From: Rhodoferax ferrireducens
Lineage (GTDB): Bacteria; Pseudomonadota; Gammaproteobacteria; Burkholderiales; Burkholderiaceae_C
Assembly (NCBI GenBank): GCA_002083775.1
Contig: MTEI01000003.1
Span: 310,001 to 374,000 of the forward strand
Reading direction: 5' to 3'
Length of the DNA stretch: 64,000 nucleotides
Shown here piece by piece: positions 1 through 8,702 of the stretch (position 1 is its first letter; every line of letters starts with the position of its first letter). The position numbers were made by a program, and so were the translations under genes. The notes beneath the pieces were generated by a model. It was not told the DNA's origin. It made no database searches and was given only the letters and a program-made list of their open reading frames with translations.

Positions 1-287
1 CGCTGAGCCAAATGTATGTGCCCAGTTCCGAGGGGCAGTTGCACGCGGTGCTGGCGGGCTGGGGCGTCAGTGTGCTGCCTGAACTGATGGTGCAAAAACA
101 CCTGAGGGCGGGCACACTGGTGGACCTGATGCCCGGGCATCGGCTGGCGGTGGCGCTGTATTGGCATTGCTGGAATTTGAACTCGGCGGTGCTCGATGCA
201 CTGACGCACGCGCTCAAATCTGCAGCAGCGGTGGCCTTGCTGCCGCCCAAGCCCGAGACGAAACCCGTCAGTAATAAAAAAGTCTGA
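1..287 (+). CDS. LysR-family regulator, ArgP/IciA-like, C-terminal fragment
   Basis: Only the last ~95 codons are present; the reading frame is already open at base 3, so the gene starts upstream of the window. The fragment reads GWGVSVLPELMVQ, then LVDLMPGH, then LYWHCWNL. This is the pattern at the end of the effector-binding domain of ArgP/IciA-type LysR regulators, which in E. coli control the arginine/lysine exporter gene argO. The neighbour that an ArgP would control (a LysE/ArgO exporter) would have to lie outside the window. The LysR assignment is fairly secure. The ArgP assignment is an inference from the C-terminal motif alone, because the DNA-binding domain is not visible. Confidence 0.7.
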   Translation, partial: LSQMYVPSSEGQLHAVLAGWGVSVLPELMVQKHLRAGTLVDLMPGHRLAVALYWHCWNLNSAVLDALTHALKSAAAVALLPPKPETKPVSNKKV

Positions 288-324
288 CAGATCAAGCCGT
301 GAATAACCCGGCTAAAATTTGCAC

Positions 325-942
325 ATGAACGCCATTGACACCCCCAAATCATCTTTCAAGCAGCGCATGCTGCAGGTTCGTGAAGACGCCATCGTGCATG
401 CCGTCAACCGCCTGCTGGCTGAAAAAGGCTTTGACGCCATGACGGTAGACGAGGTGGCGGCGCAAGTGGGCATTGCCAAGGCCAGCCTGTACAAGCATTT
501 TCCGAGCAAAGAAGACCTGGCGGCTGCGGCCATGGTGCGGGTGATGCGCCGCGCACAAGACTTCATCAACAGCCTGCCACCGCAGGCCACGCCTCTTGAG
601 AATTTGCGTGCGGTGGTGCGCTGGGTGCTGCAGGTCAAGCTGGCGGGTGACATGCCCACGCTGCCCAGCCAGAATTCAAGCCTGCGTGCCACGTTGATGG
701 CCAACCGCGACTACATGGATGGTTTGATGGAGATCAGCGACCAGCTGGGCGCATGGATTGAGGCGGCGCAGGCCGCCGGAGACCTCAGCCCCAAGCTGCC
801 CGCGATTGCCATCCTCTACACCTTCTTTGCCCGCGCCTGCGACTCGGTGGTGGAGTTTCTGCAGATGGGCGGGCTGTTTACCGACGAGCAGATCACCGAG
901 CTGGTGCTGACCACCTGTTTTGAAGGCCTAAATGCCCGCTAA
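325..942 (+). CDS. TetR/AcrR-family transcriptional regulator
   Basis: This 205-residue protein has the usual TetR length. The N-terminal helix-turn-helix is clear at about residues 30-65 (MTVDEVAAQVGIAKASLYKHF, with the recognition helix ending in SLYKHFPSKEDL). The remaining ~140 residues are the ligand-binding and dimerisation region, which gives no hint of the ligand. ATG at 325 is preferred; an in-frame TTG lies six bases upstream. The regulator follows the LysR fragment by about 40 bases on the same strand and converges on the universal stress gene. The stop codon falls at the very edge of a palindromic repeat. No obvious target transporter is adjacent, so the regulon is unknown. Confidence 0.88.
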   Translation: MNAIDTPKSSFKQRMLQVREDAIVHAVNRLLAEKGFDAMTVDEVAAQVGIAKASLYKHFPSKEDLAAAAMVRVMRRAQDFINSLPPQATPLENLRAVVRWVLQVKLAGDMPTLPSQNSSLRATLMANRDYMDGLMEISDQLGAWIEAAQAAGDLSPKLPAIAILYTFFARACDSVVEFLQMGGLFTDEQITELVLTTCFEGLNAR

Positions 943-975
943 CCCTTATGAATAAAGGGAAGATAGCTATCAATA
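941..975. repeat. Palindromic repeat, AGCCCTT family, copy 1
   Basis: CCCTT (943-947) pairs with AAGGG (955-959) and is followed by the TAGCTAT tail typical of the family. It sits between the convergent tetR-like and uspA-like genes and overlaps the stop codon of the first. This copy is slightly degenerate. Confidence 0.65.
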
Positions 976-994
976 AGATAACGGTTTGAATCGC

Positions 995-1414
995 TCAACG
1001 TACAATCAGTACCGGTACTTTGCAACTGGCCAGTACTTCGGTCGCGACTGAGCCGACCACCAGGTTCATCAGCGCGCCATGACCGTGGGAGCCCATCACC
1101 ACCAGGTCGAACTTGCCCTCGGTCGCGGTCTTGGAGATCAGCTCGCCAGGCTTGGCTGTTTTCCAGAGGCATTTGGCGGTGATGCCGTGGCGCAACAGAA
1201 ACTTGGTGACGGGTGCCATGACCCGAACACCTTCATCTTCGTAAAACTTTTGCACCAGTTCTTTGCCCAGGGCGGCACGTGCCTGCGACGGCAGAACCAT
1301 TTGGGCTGTGACGGCGGTGTACTCGTTTGCCGGTGAAAACAGCTCGTGAGCAGCCAGGTAGGCCAGCATTTTTTTGGTGTAAGGGCTGCCATCAACGGCC
1401 AGAAGAATCTTCAT
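995..1414 (-). CDS. Universal stress protein, UspA family
   Basis: A single-domain 139-residue Usp. The N-terminus (MKILLAVDGS) forms the first beta strand and the aspartate of the nucleotide site. The C-terminal signature G-x2-G-x9-G-S is intact (GSHGHGALMNLVVGS), followed by the closing strand VPVLIVR. This arrangement marks ATP-binding Usp proteins, which respond to growth arrest, starvation or oxidative stress in the cytoplasm. The gene is monocistronic: it converges on the TetR gene and diverges from the diguanylate cyclase. A strong hairpin lies about 70 bases upstream of its start. Confidence 0.93.
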   Translation of the reverse strand: MKILLAVDGSPYTKKMLAYLAAHELFSPANEYTAVTAQMVLPSQARAALGKELVQKFYEDEGVRVMAPVTKFLLRHGITAKCLWKTAKPGELISKTATEGKFDLVVMGSHGHGALMNLVVGSVATEVLASCKVPVLIVR

Positions 1415-1485
1415 CGATCAACTCCTTGAATAGGGGCTGGCAGTTTAACCAAACGTGACATAGGGCACAAAAAATGGAGAACTGC

Positions 1486-1515
1486 TTGGCTATCCCCCGT
1501 TTGGGGGATAGCCAA
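1486..1515. other. Strong 13-bp hairpin in a divergent intergenic region
   Basis: TTGGCTATCCCCC (1486-1498) is followed by a four-base loop and its exact complement (1503-1515). There is no T-run on either side, so it does not look like an intrinsic terminator. It lies between the divergent uspA-like and diguanylate cyclase genes and could be an mRNA leader structure or a cruciform site. The rest of the 254-base gap shows no gene. Confidence 0.6.
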
Positions 1516-1668
1516 CAAGCCTGATTCAGCGTAAATTCCGGCAACTTTTGTCGGGCTCCTAAGAAAACCAGGGTTTCTGTTGGTGTTGTTGACTTCTTTG
1601 ATCTCCTCCCGCTGTCCAAATGCTGCCTGCACGCCTGGTGAATCCGCACGGGCGGTGTGGGGGTGCGC

Positions 1669-3882
1669 ATGCTGATGGATCTGTTCACCCAGTTGCTGGC
1701 GCAGTTGGGCCAGCAGGAGCGCGAGCTTACCCATCCGGCGCACGCCCTGATCAAGTCCCGCCAGCGGTTTCAGAGTCTTTTCCAAAACGTGTCACAGATG
1801 GTCTGGCTCAAAGACCCGCAAGGCCGATATTTGGCCTGCAATCCGGCTTTTGAGGCCTTCATGGGCTTGTCCGAATCGCTGTTGCGGGGCAAGTCAGACG
1901 ACGACCTTTACCCCCCCCAGCAGGCGCAGCGTTACCTGGAGATAGACCAGGCCTGCCTGCGCGCCACCGAGCCGGTGGTGACCGAGCGCTGGGCCAGCGC
2001 CGTGGGGGGTTCGCGCCGGGCGCTGCTGGAGATCACCAAACTGGCCTTGCGCGGGCCCGATGGGCAGCCCAATGGTGTGCTCGGGATTGCCAGGGACATC
2101 ACCGCCCGCTGGCACCTGTCGCAGTTTGAGCAGCTGCGCAGTCGCATCCTGGAGCTGCTGGCGCATGGTGCCGATGTGTCGCACCTGCTGCAGGTGCTGG
2201 TGGACGGCCTGCGGCTTTTGCAGCCTGAGCAGGCTGGTCTGGTGGCGCTGGTGGCCACCGGGGCCGAGCAGGGCCAGGCCTTGCGGGTGGTGGCTTCGGC
2301 GGGCCTGAGCAAAGACTTCATCCAGATGATGGATGGCCAACCTGTTGCCTCGCAGCTGGACGCCTGCGCTGTTGCCGCCCTGAGCGGCAAGCAGGTGGTG
2401 GTGACCGATCTGGCGGCTTGCCGTCCCGGGGTGCTGCGCATGCGTCAGGGTGCCTGCTGGGCGCAGCCTTTTTTTGATGCCTTGGGCCGGACGCTGGGTG
2501 TGTTCTCGGTCTACACGGCCACGCCCGCTACCCCCAGCGCGGCAGATATTGATTTGCTGGAGCAGTTGGCGCGTCTGGCCGGGCTGGCGGTGGAGCGGCA
2601 CCAGGTGGCCGAGCAATTGCGGACCAATGAGGCCGCCTTCAGGGCCCTGGCCGAGCACACGCCCGAGGCGGTGCTGGTCCACCGCGGCGGCATCATCCTG
2701 TATGTGAACCCGGCGGCGCTGCGCCTGTTTGGTGCCCAGACCAGCGACCAACTGCTGGGCACTGCAACCTATGACCGCATTGCCCCGGCCTATTTGCCGC
2801 AGCAGCTGGCGCGCATGCAGGCCATTGTGGGTGGCAAGACCATTGTGCCGCTGGTGGAGTCGCGGTTTGTGCGGCTGGACGGCAGCGAGGTGGATGTCGA
2901 GGTGCAGGGCACGGCCATGCTGTATGCCGGTGAGCCCGCCATCCATGTGTCGATTCACGATATTTCTGAACGCAAGCGTGCCCAGGAGCAGCTTCGGGTG
3001 GCCGCCAGCGTGTTCAGCCATGCCCTGGAAGGCATCATGATCACCGCGCCGGACGGCTGCATCATCGATGTCAACGCGGCCTTTACCCGCATCACCGGCT
3101 ACAGCCGTGACGATGTGCTGGGCCACACCCCCAGCATGCTCAATTCAGGCCGCAACACGCCGCTGTTTTACCAGCAGCTGTGGCAAGACCTGGTGCAGCG
3201 CGGCGGCTGGTCGGGCGAGTTGTGGAACCGCCGCAAGGATGGCGAGGTCTACGCCCAGATGCTGCACATCAGCGCTGTTTACGATCAACGCGGTGCCGTG
3301 CTGCAGTATGTGGCCTTGTTCTCGGACATCACCGAGCGCAAGGCGCATGAAAAGCGGCTGGACCAGTTGGCCCACTTTGATGCCCTGACCGGCTTGCCCA
3401 ACCGCGCGCTGCATGCCGACCGGTTGCAACACGCCATGGTGCAGGCCACCCGGCGCAAGCAAAAACTGGGTGTGGCGTTTGTCGATCTGGATGGTTTCAA
3501 AACGATCAATGACACCTACGGTCATGAGGCCGGAGACCACCTGCTGATCACGTTGGCGCGGCGCATGCGCCTAGCGCTGCGTGAATCCGATACGCTGTCG
3601 CGCCTGGGTGGCGACGAATTTGCCGCCGTGATCGTGGACCTGGAGCAGGAGAGCGATTGCGACCCGCTGCTGCAGCGCCTGCTGACCGCTGCCAACCAAC
3701 CGGTGCTGTTTGGCAGCGCCGTCCTGCAGGTGTCGGCCAGTGTCGGCGTGACGTTTTTCCCGCAGGCGCGTGAACTCACCCCCGACCAGTTGCTGCGTCA
3801 AGCCGACCTGGCCATGTACCGCGCCAAGCAGTCGGGCAAAAACCAGTTTCAGCTGTCGGGCTTTGCCGACTCGATGTTCTGA
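1669..3882 (+). CDS. Diguanylate cyclase with PAS-GAF-PAS-PAS-GGDEF domains
   Basis: A soluble sensor of about 737 residues with no membrane segments. Approximate order: PAS (30-150), GAF (160-300), PAS (315-435), PAS/PAC (440-560), GGDEF (575-735). The catalytic motif GGDEF is intact (SRLGGDEFAAV), and RESD lies exactly five residues before it, matching the RxxD allosteric inhibitory site. There is no EAL domain. It should therefore make cyclic-di-GMP from two GTP and be product-inhibited, driving attachment or biofilm behaviour in response to an unknown signal. ATG at 1669 follows a GGGGG stretch at 1659-1663. GTG 1657 and ATG 1675 are alternatives. The N-terminus is short before the first PAS domain. 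Confidence 0.92.
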   Translation: MLMDLFTQLLAQLGQQERELTHPAHALIKSRQRFQSLFQNVSQMVWLKDPQGRYLACNPAFEAFMGLSESLLRGKSDDDLYPPQQAQRYLEIDQACLRATEPVVTERWASAVGGSRRALLEITKLALRGPDGQPNGVLGIARDITARWHLSQFEQLRSRILELLAHGADVSHLLQVLVDGLRLLQPEQAGLVALVATGAEQGQALRVVASAGLSKDFIQMMDGQPVASQLDACAVAALSGKQVVVTDLAACRPGVLRMRQGACWAQPFFDALGRTLGVFSVYTATPATPSAADIDLLEQLARLAGLAVERHQVAEQLRTNEAAFRALAEHTPEAVLVHRGGIILYVNPAALRLFGAQTSDQLLGTATYDRIAPAYLPQQLARMQAIVGGKTIVPLVESRFVRLDGSEVDVEVQGTAMLYAGEPAIHVSIHDISERKRAQEQLRVAASVFSHALEGIMITAPDGCIIDVNAAFTRITGYSRDDVLGHTPSMLNSGRNTPLFYQQLWQDLVQRGGWSGELWNRRKDGEVYAQMLHISAVYDQRGAVLQYVALFSDITERKAHEKRLDQLAHFDALTGLPNRALHADRLQHAMVQATRRKQKLGVAFVDLDGFKTINDTYGHEAGDHLLITLARRMRLALRESDTLSRLGGDEFAAVIVDLEQESDCDPLLQRLLTAANQPVLFGSAVLQVSASVGVTFFPQARELTPDQLLRQADLAMYRAKQSGKNQFQLSGFADSMF

Positions 3883-3907
3883 GCCAGCGGCTTGCTGGTG
3901 CAGGTGC

Positions 3908-4774
3908 TCAGCGGGCCCGCGTGCCCAGCCAGGCGGCGGCCACAATCATGCCGGCTGCCACGCCCACGTTCCAGGTCAGCGGCTTGTGGCTGACCAGCGT
4001 CAGCACGCCGGTGGACAGCAACGGTGTGAGGTAGCTCAGGATGCCGATGTGGCGCGCATCACCCAGCTTGAGCGCCTTGTCCCACAGAAAAAACGCTGCA
4101 CCCATCGGCCCGAGGCCGATGATGGCGATCAGCAGCCAGTCTTGGCCGCTCAAGGTGGTGGCAGGTTCCAGAAACGCGTGGCACAGCAGCGACAGCAGGC
4201 CGGAGGCCAGCGCAAAACTGCCAATCGCCGCGGTCGGAAAGGCCGCCACGCGCTTGGTCAGCAGTGAATAACTGGCCCAGATCAAAGCCGCACCCAGCGC
4301 CGGCACATAACCCCAGGCCCACAGGCCTTCGCTGTTGCTGACGGCACCCGCTGCGCGCGGGCCGCCAAGAATGACCACCGCCGCGCCAGCAAAGCCCAGC
4401 AGTGCCGCAAAGATGTGCACCGGGCGCAGCGTCATGCCAGGCAGCAGAACCGGTGCCAGCACCACAATCAGCAGCGGCCACAAATAGTTCACCAGGTTGG
4501 CCTGCACCGGCGGCGCATGGCGCAGTGCCAAAAACAGCAGGAAGTGGTAAGCGAACAGGCCGTAAATGCCCAGCGCCAGCGTGGGCAGGGGCACCCGCCA
4601 GCGCGCCAGGTTGAAGCCCGACAGCGGGAGTGCCACCAGGCTGCCAATCAGCAGCGACAGACCGGTCAGCAGAAACGGTGGCACATGGCCCAGCGCCACA
4701 CCAAGGGCGGCCAGACTGCCCCACAGCGCGATGGCGCCTAGCGCCAGCAGACTGGCGCGGGTGGTTGAATGCAT
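3908..4774 (-). CDS. EamA/DMT-family inner-membrane transporter
   Basis: 288 residues with about ten hydrophobic segments arranged as two EamA repeats (about 5-135 and 150-285), the usual size for drug/metabolite transporters. The sequence resembles the aromatic amino acid exporter YddG (an early GLFAYHFLLFLALRHAPPVQANLVNYLWPL block), so amino acid or metabolite export is plausible, but the substrate cannot be read from sequence. It starts 15 bases after the aldo/keto reductase stop codon on the same strand, so the two are probably cotranscribed. It converges with the diguanylate cyclase, with only 25 bases between their stop codons. Confidence 0.87.
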   Translation of the reverse strand: MHSTTRASLLALGAIALWGSLAALGVALGHVPPFLLTGLSLLIGSLVALPLSGFNLARWRVPLPTLALGIYGLFAYHFLLFLALRHAPPVQANLVNYLWPLLIVVLAPVLLPGMTLRPVHIFAALLGFAGAAVVILGGPRAAGAVSNSEGLWAWGYVPALGAALIWASYSLLTKRVAAFPTAAIGSFALASGLLSLLCHAFLEPATTLSGQDWLLIAIIGLGPMGAAFFLWDKALKLGDARHIGILSYLTPLLSTGVLTLVSHKPLTWNVGVAAGMIVAAAWLGTRAR

Positions 4775-4789
4775 GTCTTGACGCGGCGC

Positions 4790-5824
4790 CTAGCTGGCTG
4801 AGGAGCGCTGCCACAGGTTGATGCCCCCGTCCACAGCCTGCTGGTCGATGCGAGCCAGTTCTTCGGGTGAGAAAGCCAGGTTGCTCAGGGCACCGATCAG
4901 GTCGGTGATCTGCGCGGGTTTGCTGGCACCGATCAAGGCCGAGGTGACGCGTGTATCGCGCAGCACCCAGGCGGTGGCCATCTGCGCAAGGCTTTGGCCG
5001 CGCGCCTGCGCCATCTGGTTCAGGGCTCGCACGTGCTGCAGGTTTTTATCACTGAGGAAATCGGGCTTGAACGAGCCGCCACCGGGCTGGTTGATGCGCG
5101 CATTTGCTGGCACGCCGTCGAGATACTTGTCGGTCAGCAGCCCCTGTGCCAGCGGGCTGAAGGCAATGCAGCCCATGCCCAGATTGCCCAGCGCGTCCAG
5201 CAGGTCTTCTTCTACCCAGCGGTTGAGCAGGCTGTAAGACGGCTGGTGAATAAGCGCGCGCACGCCCATGCTCTTCAAAATGGCGTGGGCTTCACGGGTT
5301 TTGGCGCCCGAGTAACTGCTGACACCCACGTACAGCGCCTTGCCCTGCTGCACGGCGCTGGCCAGCGCACCCATGGTTTCTTCCAAGGGGGTGTGGGGGT
5401 CGAAACGGTGGCTGTAAAAAATGTCGACATAGTCCAGGCCCATGCGTTTGAGGCTTTGGTCCAGGCTGGCCAGCACATATTTGCGCGAGCCGCCGCCCTG
5501 GCCGTAGGGGCCGGGCCACATGTCGTAACCGGCCTTGCTGGAAATCACCAGCTCGTCGCGATACGGTTTGAAGTCGCGTCGCAGGTGCTCGCCAAAGTTG
5601 GTTTCGGCGCTGCCGTAGGGCGGGCCGTAGTTGTTGGCCAGGTCGAAATGGGTGATACCAGCGTCGAACGCGGTGCGCAGCATGTCGCGCTGGGTCTGGA
5701 ACGGGGTGGCATCGCCAAAGTTGTGCCATAGCCCCAGGGTGATGGCGGGCAGCTTCAGGCCACTGTGGCCGCAAGTGCGGTAGGCCATGCTGTCGTAGCG
5801 GGTGGACGCGGCTGAGTAGCTCAT
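4790..5824 (-). CDS. Aldo/keto reductase, YghZ/Gpr (L-glyceraldehyde 3-phosphate reductase) type
   Basis: This 344-residue TIM-barrel NADPH-dependent reductase is typical in length. It shows the family tetrad: Asp and Tyr in FDLANNYGPPYG, Lys in SSKAGYDMWPGPYG and His in FYSHRFDP. The motifs GPPYGSAETNFG and YDMWPGPYG characterise the YghZ/Gpr group, which reduces L-glyceraldehyde 3-phosphate and methylglyoxal-type aldehydes. A detoxifying role in the cytoplasm is therefore likely. A GAGG stretch lies upstream of the ATG. The gene leads a probable two-gene unit with the EamA transporter, and a palindromic repeat lies 31 bases upstream of its start. Confidence 0.9.
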   Translation of the reverse strand: MSYSAASTRYDSMAYRTCGHSGLKLPAITLGLWHNFGDATPFQTQRDMLRTAFDAGITHFDLANNYGPPYGSAETNFGEHLRRDFKPYRDELVISSKAGYDMWPGPYGQGGGSRKYVLASLDQSLKRMGLDYVDIFYSHRFDPHTPLEETMGALASAVQQGKALYVGVSSYSGAKTREAHAILKSMGVRALIHQPSYSLLNRWVEEDLLDALGNLGMGCIAFSPLAQGLLTDKYLDGVPANARINQPGGGSFKPDFLSDKNLQHVRALNQMAQARGQSLAQMATAWVLRDTRVTSALIGASKPAQITDLIGALSNLAFSPEELARIDQQAVDGGINLWQRSSAS

Positions 5825-5854
5825 GGGGAAGACCTCAAATCTATATAAAAATCG

Positions 5855-5900
5855 ATTCTAGCCCTTATTGAATAAGGGCTAGTAGCTATTTAAATAATAG
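5855..5900. repeat. Palindromic repeat, AGCCCTT family, copy 2
   Basis: This is an almost perfect copy: TAGCCCTTATT (5859-5869) faces AATAAGGGCTA (5871-5881) around one base, followed by GTAGCTATT. It lies upstream of the aldo/keto reductase, between two tandem minus-strand genes. The rest of the 188-base gap has no visible gene. Confidence 0.8.
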
Positions 5901-6012
5901 TGATGAAGTGAAGCCGACCGGGGTCTGGCTGGGTGCTGGGGTGGCTGCTGCGGCGTGAGAGCCGTGCGGACCTGGCGGCTTGGCGGGCACGAATGGCCCG
6001 CCAGCGTGGCGT

Positions 6013-6246
6013 TCAGTTCAGCAGGACGTCGTCCGGCGCGTCCAGATCCTGGGCGTCAATCATCGCGTCATAGGCGGCGCGGCTGGCCAGGGCGGCTGAG
6101 GTGTAGGGGATCAGGGGTTTGTCCAGCGGGCGCAGTTTGTGGCGGCGCAAGCTGCGCAGCTGTTGCGACTGCGTCATGGTTTGCAGCACGCGCTCGGGTT
6201 CCATCATCAGGCTGAACGGGTTCAGGGCTTCGGTGGTGGTGTTCAT
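6013..6246 (-). CDS. Small conserved-looking hypothetical protein
   Basis: 77 residues beginning MNTTTEALNPFSLMMEPERV. ATG at 6246 is chosen because a strong ribosome binding site (AGGAGGAG) sits just upstream; a longer in-frame reading from 6321 has none. The protein is soluble, basic in the middle (RSLRRHKLRPLDKP) and acidic at the end (DAQDLDAPDD). It has no recognised domain. The pattern suggests a small regulatory or adaptor protein, but no function can be assigned. It is transcribed alone, between dbpA and the aldo/keto reductase. Confidence 0.7.
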   Translation of the reverse strand: MNTTTEALNPFSLMMEPERVLQTMTQSQQLRSLRRHKLRPLDKPLIPYTSAALASRAAYDAMIDAQDLDAPDDVLLN

Positions 6247-6417
6247 GGGGTGCTCCTCCTGGTTCAAACACGGCTTGCGAATTGCAAAGCGTTGAATTGA
6301 ACTGTATCCCTGCCGCATCAAAAGCTAAAGTCGGCGGATGGACCGATCTTGTGTCAGAAGTTGCCTGACAGAGTGTCAGGGGTTTGACAGGCGAAGCGGC
6401 CAGCCAAGCGCGCCTTT

Positions 6418-7806
6418 TCAGAGCAGCCGCACCTTCACACTCTTGCCCTTGACCTTGCCCGCATTGAGTTTTTGCATGGCTTCCAGCGCGATGTCTCGGT
6501 TGACGGCGCAGAAGGTGGTGAACTCGGTGACATTGATCTTGCCGATCTGCTCGCGGCTGTAACCGGCATCCGCCGTGAGGGCACCGAGCACGTCGCCAGG
6601 GCGGATTTTTTCCTTGCGGCCACCCAGAATTTGTAGCGTCACCATCGGCGGCAACAACGGGCCTTTGCCGGTGGGGGTGAGTTCTTCCAGCTTGTGCCAG
6701 ACAGACGGCTGGTTCTGGTATTGCTCGATCTTGCCAACCGCGCCCATCTCATACATGGCGGCCAGGCTCAGCGCCAGGCCGGTTTCACCCGCGCGGCCAG
6801 TGCGGCCGGTGCGGTGCACATGCACCTCGGGGTCAGGGGTGATGTCGACGTTGATCACGGCTTCGAGCTCCTTGATGTCGATGCCGCGCGAGGCCACGTC
6901 GGTGGCCACCAGAATCGATGTGCTGCGATTGGCGAACTGGGCCAGCACTTGGTCACGCTCACGTTGTTCCAGCTCGCCATACAGCGCCAGCGCGTTGAAA
7001 CCTTGCTGCTGCAGATAGGTCACCAAGTCTTTGCACTGTTGTTTGGTGTTGCAAAACGCCAGCGTGCTGACCGGGCGGAAGTGGTTCAGCAGCTTGGCCA
7101 CCACCTCAAACCTTGTCGGGCGCGTGACTTCATAAAAACGCTGTTCGATCAGGCTCTCGGAAGCTGGCGGAGCGACGGTGATGCGCTCCGGCGCGCGCAT
7201 GAACTGCTTGGCCAGTTTTTCGATGCCTTCCGGGTAGGTGGCGGAAAACAGCAGGGTTTGACGCTCGGGCGGGCACTGCTTCGTCACTGTCGCAATATCG
7301 TCAAAGAAACCCATGTCCAGCATGCGGTCGGCCTCGTCCAGCACCAACGTGTTGAGGGCTTCCAGGCTCAGGTAGCCGCGCGCCAGGTGGTCCATCACCC
7401 GCCCAGGGGTGCCAACGATGATGTGCGCGCCATTTTCCAGACTGGCACGCTGGCCACGCAACGCTACCCCGCCGCACAGGGTCACCACCTTGATGCTGTC
7501 CATGGCACGTGCCAGGCGTCGGATTTCCACCGTCACCTGATCCGCCAATTCGCGCGTCGGGCACAACACCAGGGATTGCACGGCAAATCGGCGCGGGTTC
7601 AGCCGCTCAAGCAGCGCCAGGCCAAAGGCGGCCGTTTTGCCGCTGCCGGTTTGCGCCTGGGCGATCAGGTCCTTGCCTGCCAGCGCAGCGGGCAGGCTGG
7701 CGGCCTGGATCGGGGTCATCTCGTTGTAGCCGAGCTGCGCCAGGTTGTCCAGCGTGGCCGGGTTCAGGGGCAGGGTGTTGAACAGGTTCGTGTCAGTGTG
7801 GGTCAT
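6418..7806 (-). CDS. dbpA: DEAD-box ATP-dependent RNA helicase DbpA
   Basis: 462 residues with the full set of DEAD-box motifs: a Q motif near residue 30, AQTGSGKT (motif I), PTRELADQV (Ia), VGTPGRVMDHL (Ib), DEAD (II), SAT (III), then in the second RecA domain VATDVASRGID and HRTGRTGRAG. The C-terminal ~75 residues form the DbpA RNA-binding domain (GRKEKIRPGDVLGALTADAG), which targets the helicase to hairpin 92 of 23S rRNA during large-subunit assembly. The length matches E. coli DbpA (457). It diverges from the UPF0175 gene. Confidence 0.95.
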   Translation of the reverse strand: MTHTDTNLFNTLPLNPATLDNLAQLGYNEMTPIQAASLPAALAGKDLIAQAQTGSGKTAAFGLALLERLNPRRFAVQSLVLCPTRELADQVTVEIRRLARAMDSIKVVTLCGGVALRGQRASLENGAHIIVGTPGRVMDHLARGYLSLEALNTLVLDEADRMLDMGFFDDIATVTKQCPPERQTLLFSATYPEGIEKLAKQFMRAPERITVAPPASESLIEQRFYEVTRPTRFEVVAKLLNHFRPVSTLAFCNTKQQCKDLVTYLQQQGFNALALYGELEQRERDQVLAQFANRSTSILVATDVASRGIDIKELEAVINVDITPDPEVHVHRTGRTGRAGETGLALSLAAMYEMGAVGKIEQYQNQPSVWHKLEELTPTGKGPLLPPMVTLQILGGRKEKIRPGDVLGALTADAGYSREQIGKINVTEFTTFCAVNRDIALEAMQKLNAGKVKGKSVKVRLL

Positions 7807-7904
7807 GGGGGGATTATCGGTAACCGGCTCCGGGCAAGTTCTTGCGGCGCAATCCTGTCAGAGGCTAAGATCAAAGTTCGTGCCATTTTCAAGTGAGTCA
7901 CAAC

Positions 7905-8153
7905 ATGCAAATCATTGTTGAAGTGCCCAACGGTTATCTGGATGCCTTGCATCGTTCTCCTGGCGACTTTGCACAAGAAGCCAAATTGGCTATGGCCGCC
8001 AAGTTGTTTGAGATGAAGCGGCTTTCCTCTGGCATGGCGGCTCGCCTGATCGGGATGGATCGGGTCGCTTTTCTGGCTGAGCTTCAACGCCAGGGTGTGC
8101 CGCTGATGGATCTGGATGCCGATGATCTGGCCCAGGACGTGGCCAATGCGTGA
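7905..8153 (+). CDS. UPF0175-family protein, probable antitoxin
   Basis: 82 residues. The start is placed at ATG 7905 (MQIIVEVPNGYL); a GTG 12 bases upstream is possible. The UPF0175 helix-turn-helix-like segment is visible: FAQEAKLAMAAKLFEMKRLSSGMAARLIGMDRVAFLAEL. Proteins of this family normally precede a DUF3368 PIN-domain protein, and that is the case here: the stop codon overlaps the downstream start by eight bases, which implies translational coupling. The expected role is DNA-binding antitoxin and autorepressor. It is short, and its divergent promoter region is shared with dbpA. Confidence 0.85.
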   Translation: MQIIVEVPNGYLDALHRSPGDFAQEAKLAMAAKLFEMKRLSSGMAARLIGMDRVAFLAELQRQGVPLMDLDADDLAQDVANA

Positions 8154-8640
8154 TTCAAACAGCGCGCTGGTCACCAACACCACGCCGCTGATTGCCATGG
8201 TGGCGGCCATCGGTAGTCTGGATGCCTTCCGGTTTCTCTATGGCCGAGTGATAGTGCCCTGCGAGGTGGCCGCAGAAGTCCGGGCAGGTGGGAAGGAGGC
8301 CTTTGGCGTGGATGTGTTCCTGGATGCGCATTGGCTGGATATCCAACAAGCGGATGTCACCCTACAGCCTTTTTTAAAAAATTCCTTGGATCGGGGCGAG
8401 GCTTCTGTGATCCAGACGGCGATGAATCTTGATGTCCCGCTGGTGTGTATTGACGAGGTGGTCGGGCGGCGTGTGGCACGGCTATGCGGTTTGAATGTGA
8501 CAGGAACCGTTGGCGTGCTGCTCAAGGCGCAGCAAGTGGGTTTTGCGGTGTCGATACCTGAAGCCTTGCGTCGCATGCGTGAGCACGGCATCTGGTTGAG
8601 CGATAACGTGGTTCAATTCGCCTTGGCGCAAGGCCAATAG
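8146..8640 (+). CDS. DUF3368 PIN-like domain protein, probable toxin RNase
   Basis: 164 residues from ATG 8146, which overlaps the antitoxin stop. The PIN-like fold is suggested by an early acidic/Asn strand (LVTNTTPLIAMVA), EVRAGG in the middle, DRGEASVIQTA and CIDEVVGRRVA. These are the acidic positions used for metal binding in PIN ribonucleases. The family is consistently found with UPF0175. The inferred action is cleavage of RNA when free of its partner. The first conserved Asp of classical PIN domains reads Asn/Thr here (TNTTP), as is common in DUF3368, so activity is uncertain. Confidence 0.85.
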   Translation: MRDSNSALVTNTTPLIAMVAAIGSLDAFRFLYGRVIVPCEVAAEVRAGGKEAFGVDVFLDAHWLDIQQADVTLQPFLKNSLDRGEASVIQTAMNLDVPLVCIDEVVGRRVARLCGLNVTGTVGVLLKAQQVGFAVSIPEALRRMREHGIWLSDNVVQFALAQGQ

Positions 8641-8702
8641 CCTCGACTTGAGTATTGCGCTGCACCTGGGCATCTCCGATCGATTTTCTGTATGAGGTCC
8701 CC

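Noticed and set aside
1894-3126. A 410-codon minus-strand frame opposite the diguanylate cyclase
   Set aside because: His/Gln-rich shadow frame created by GC-biased third positions; the plus strand has complete PAS and GAF domains.
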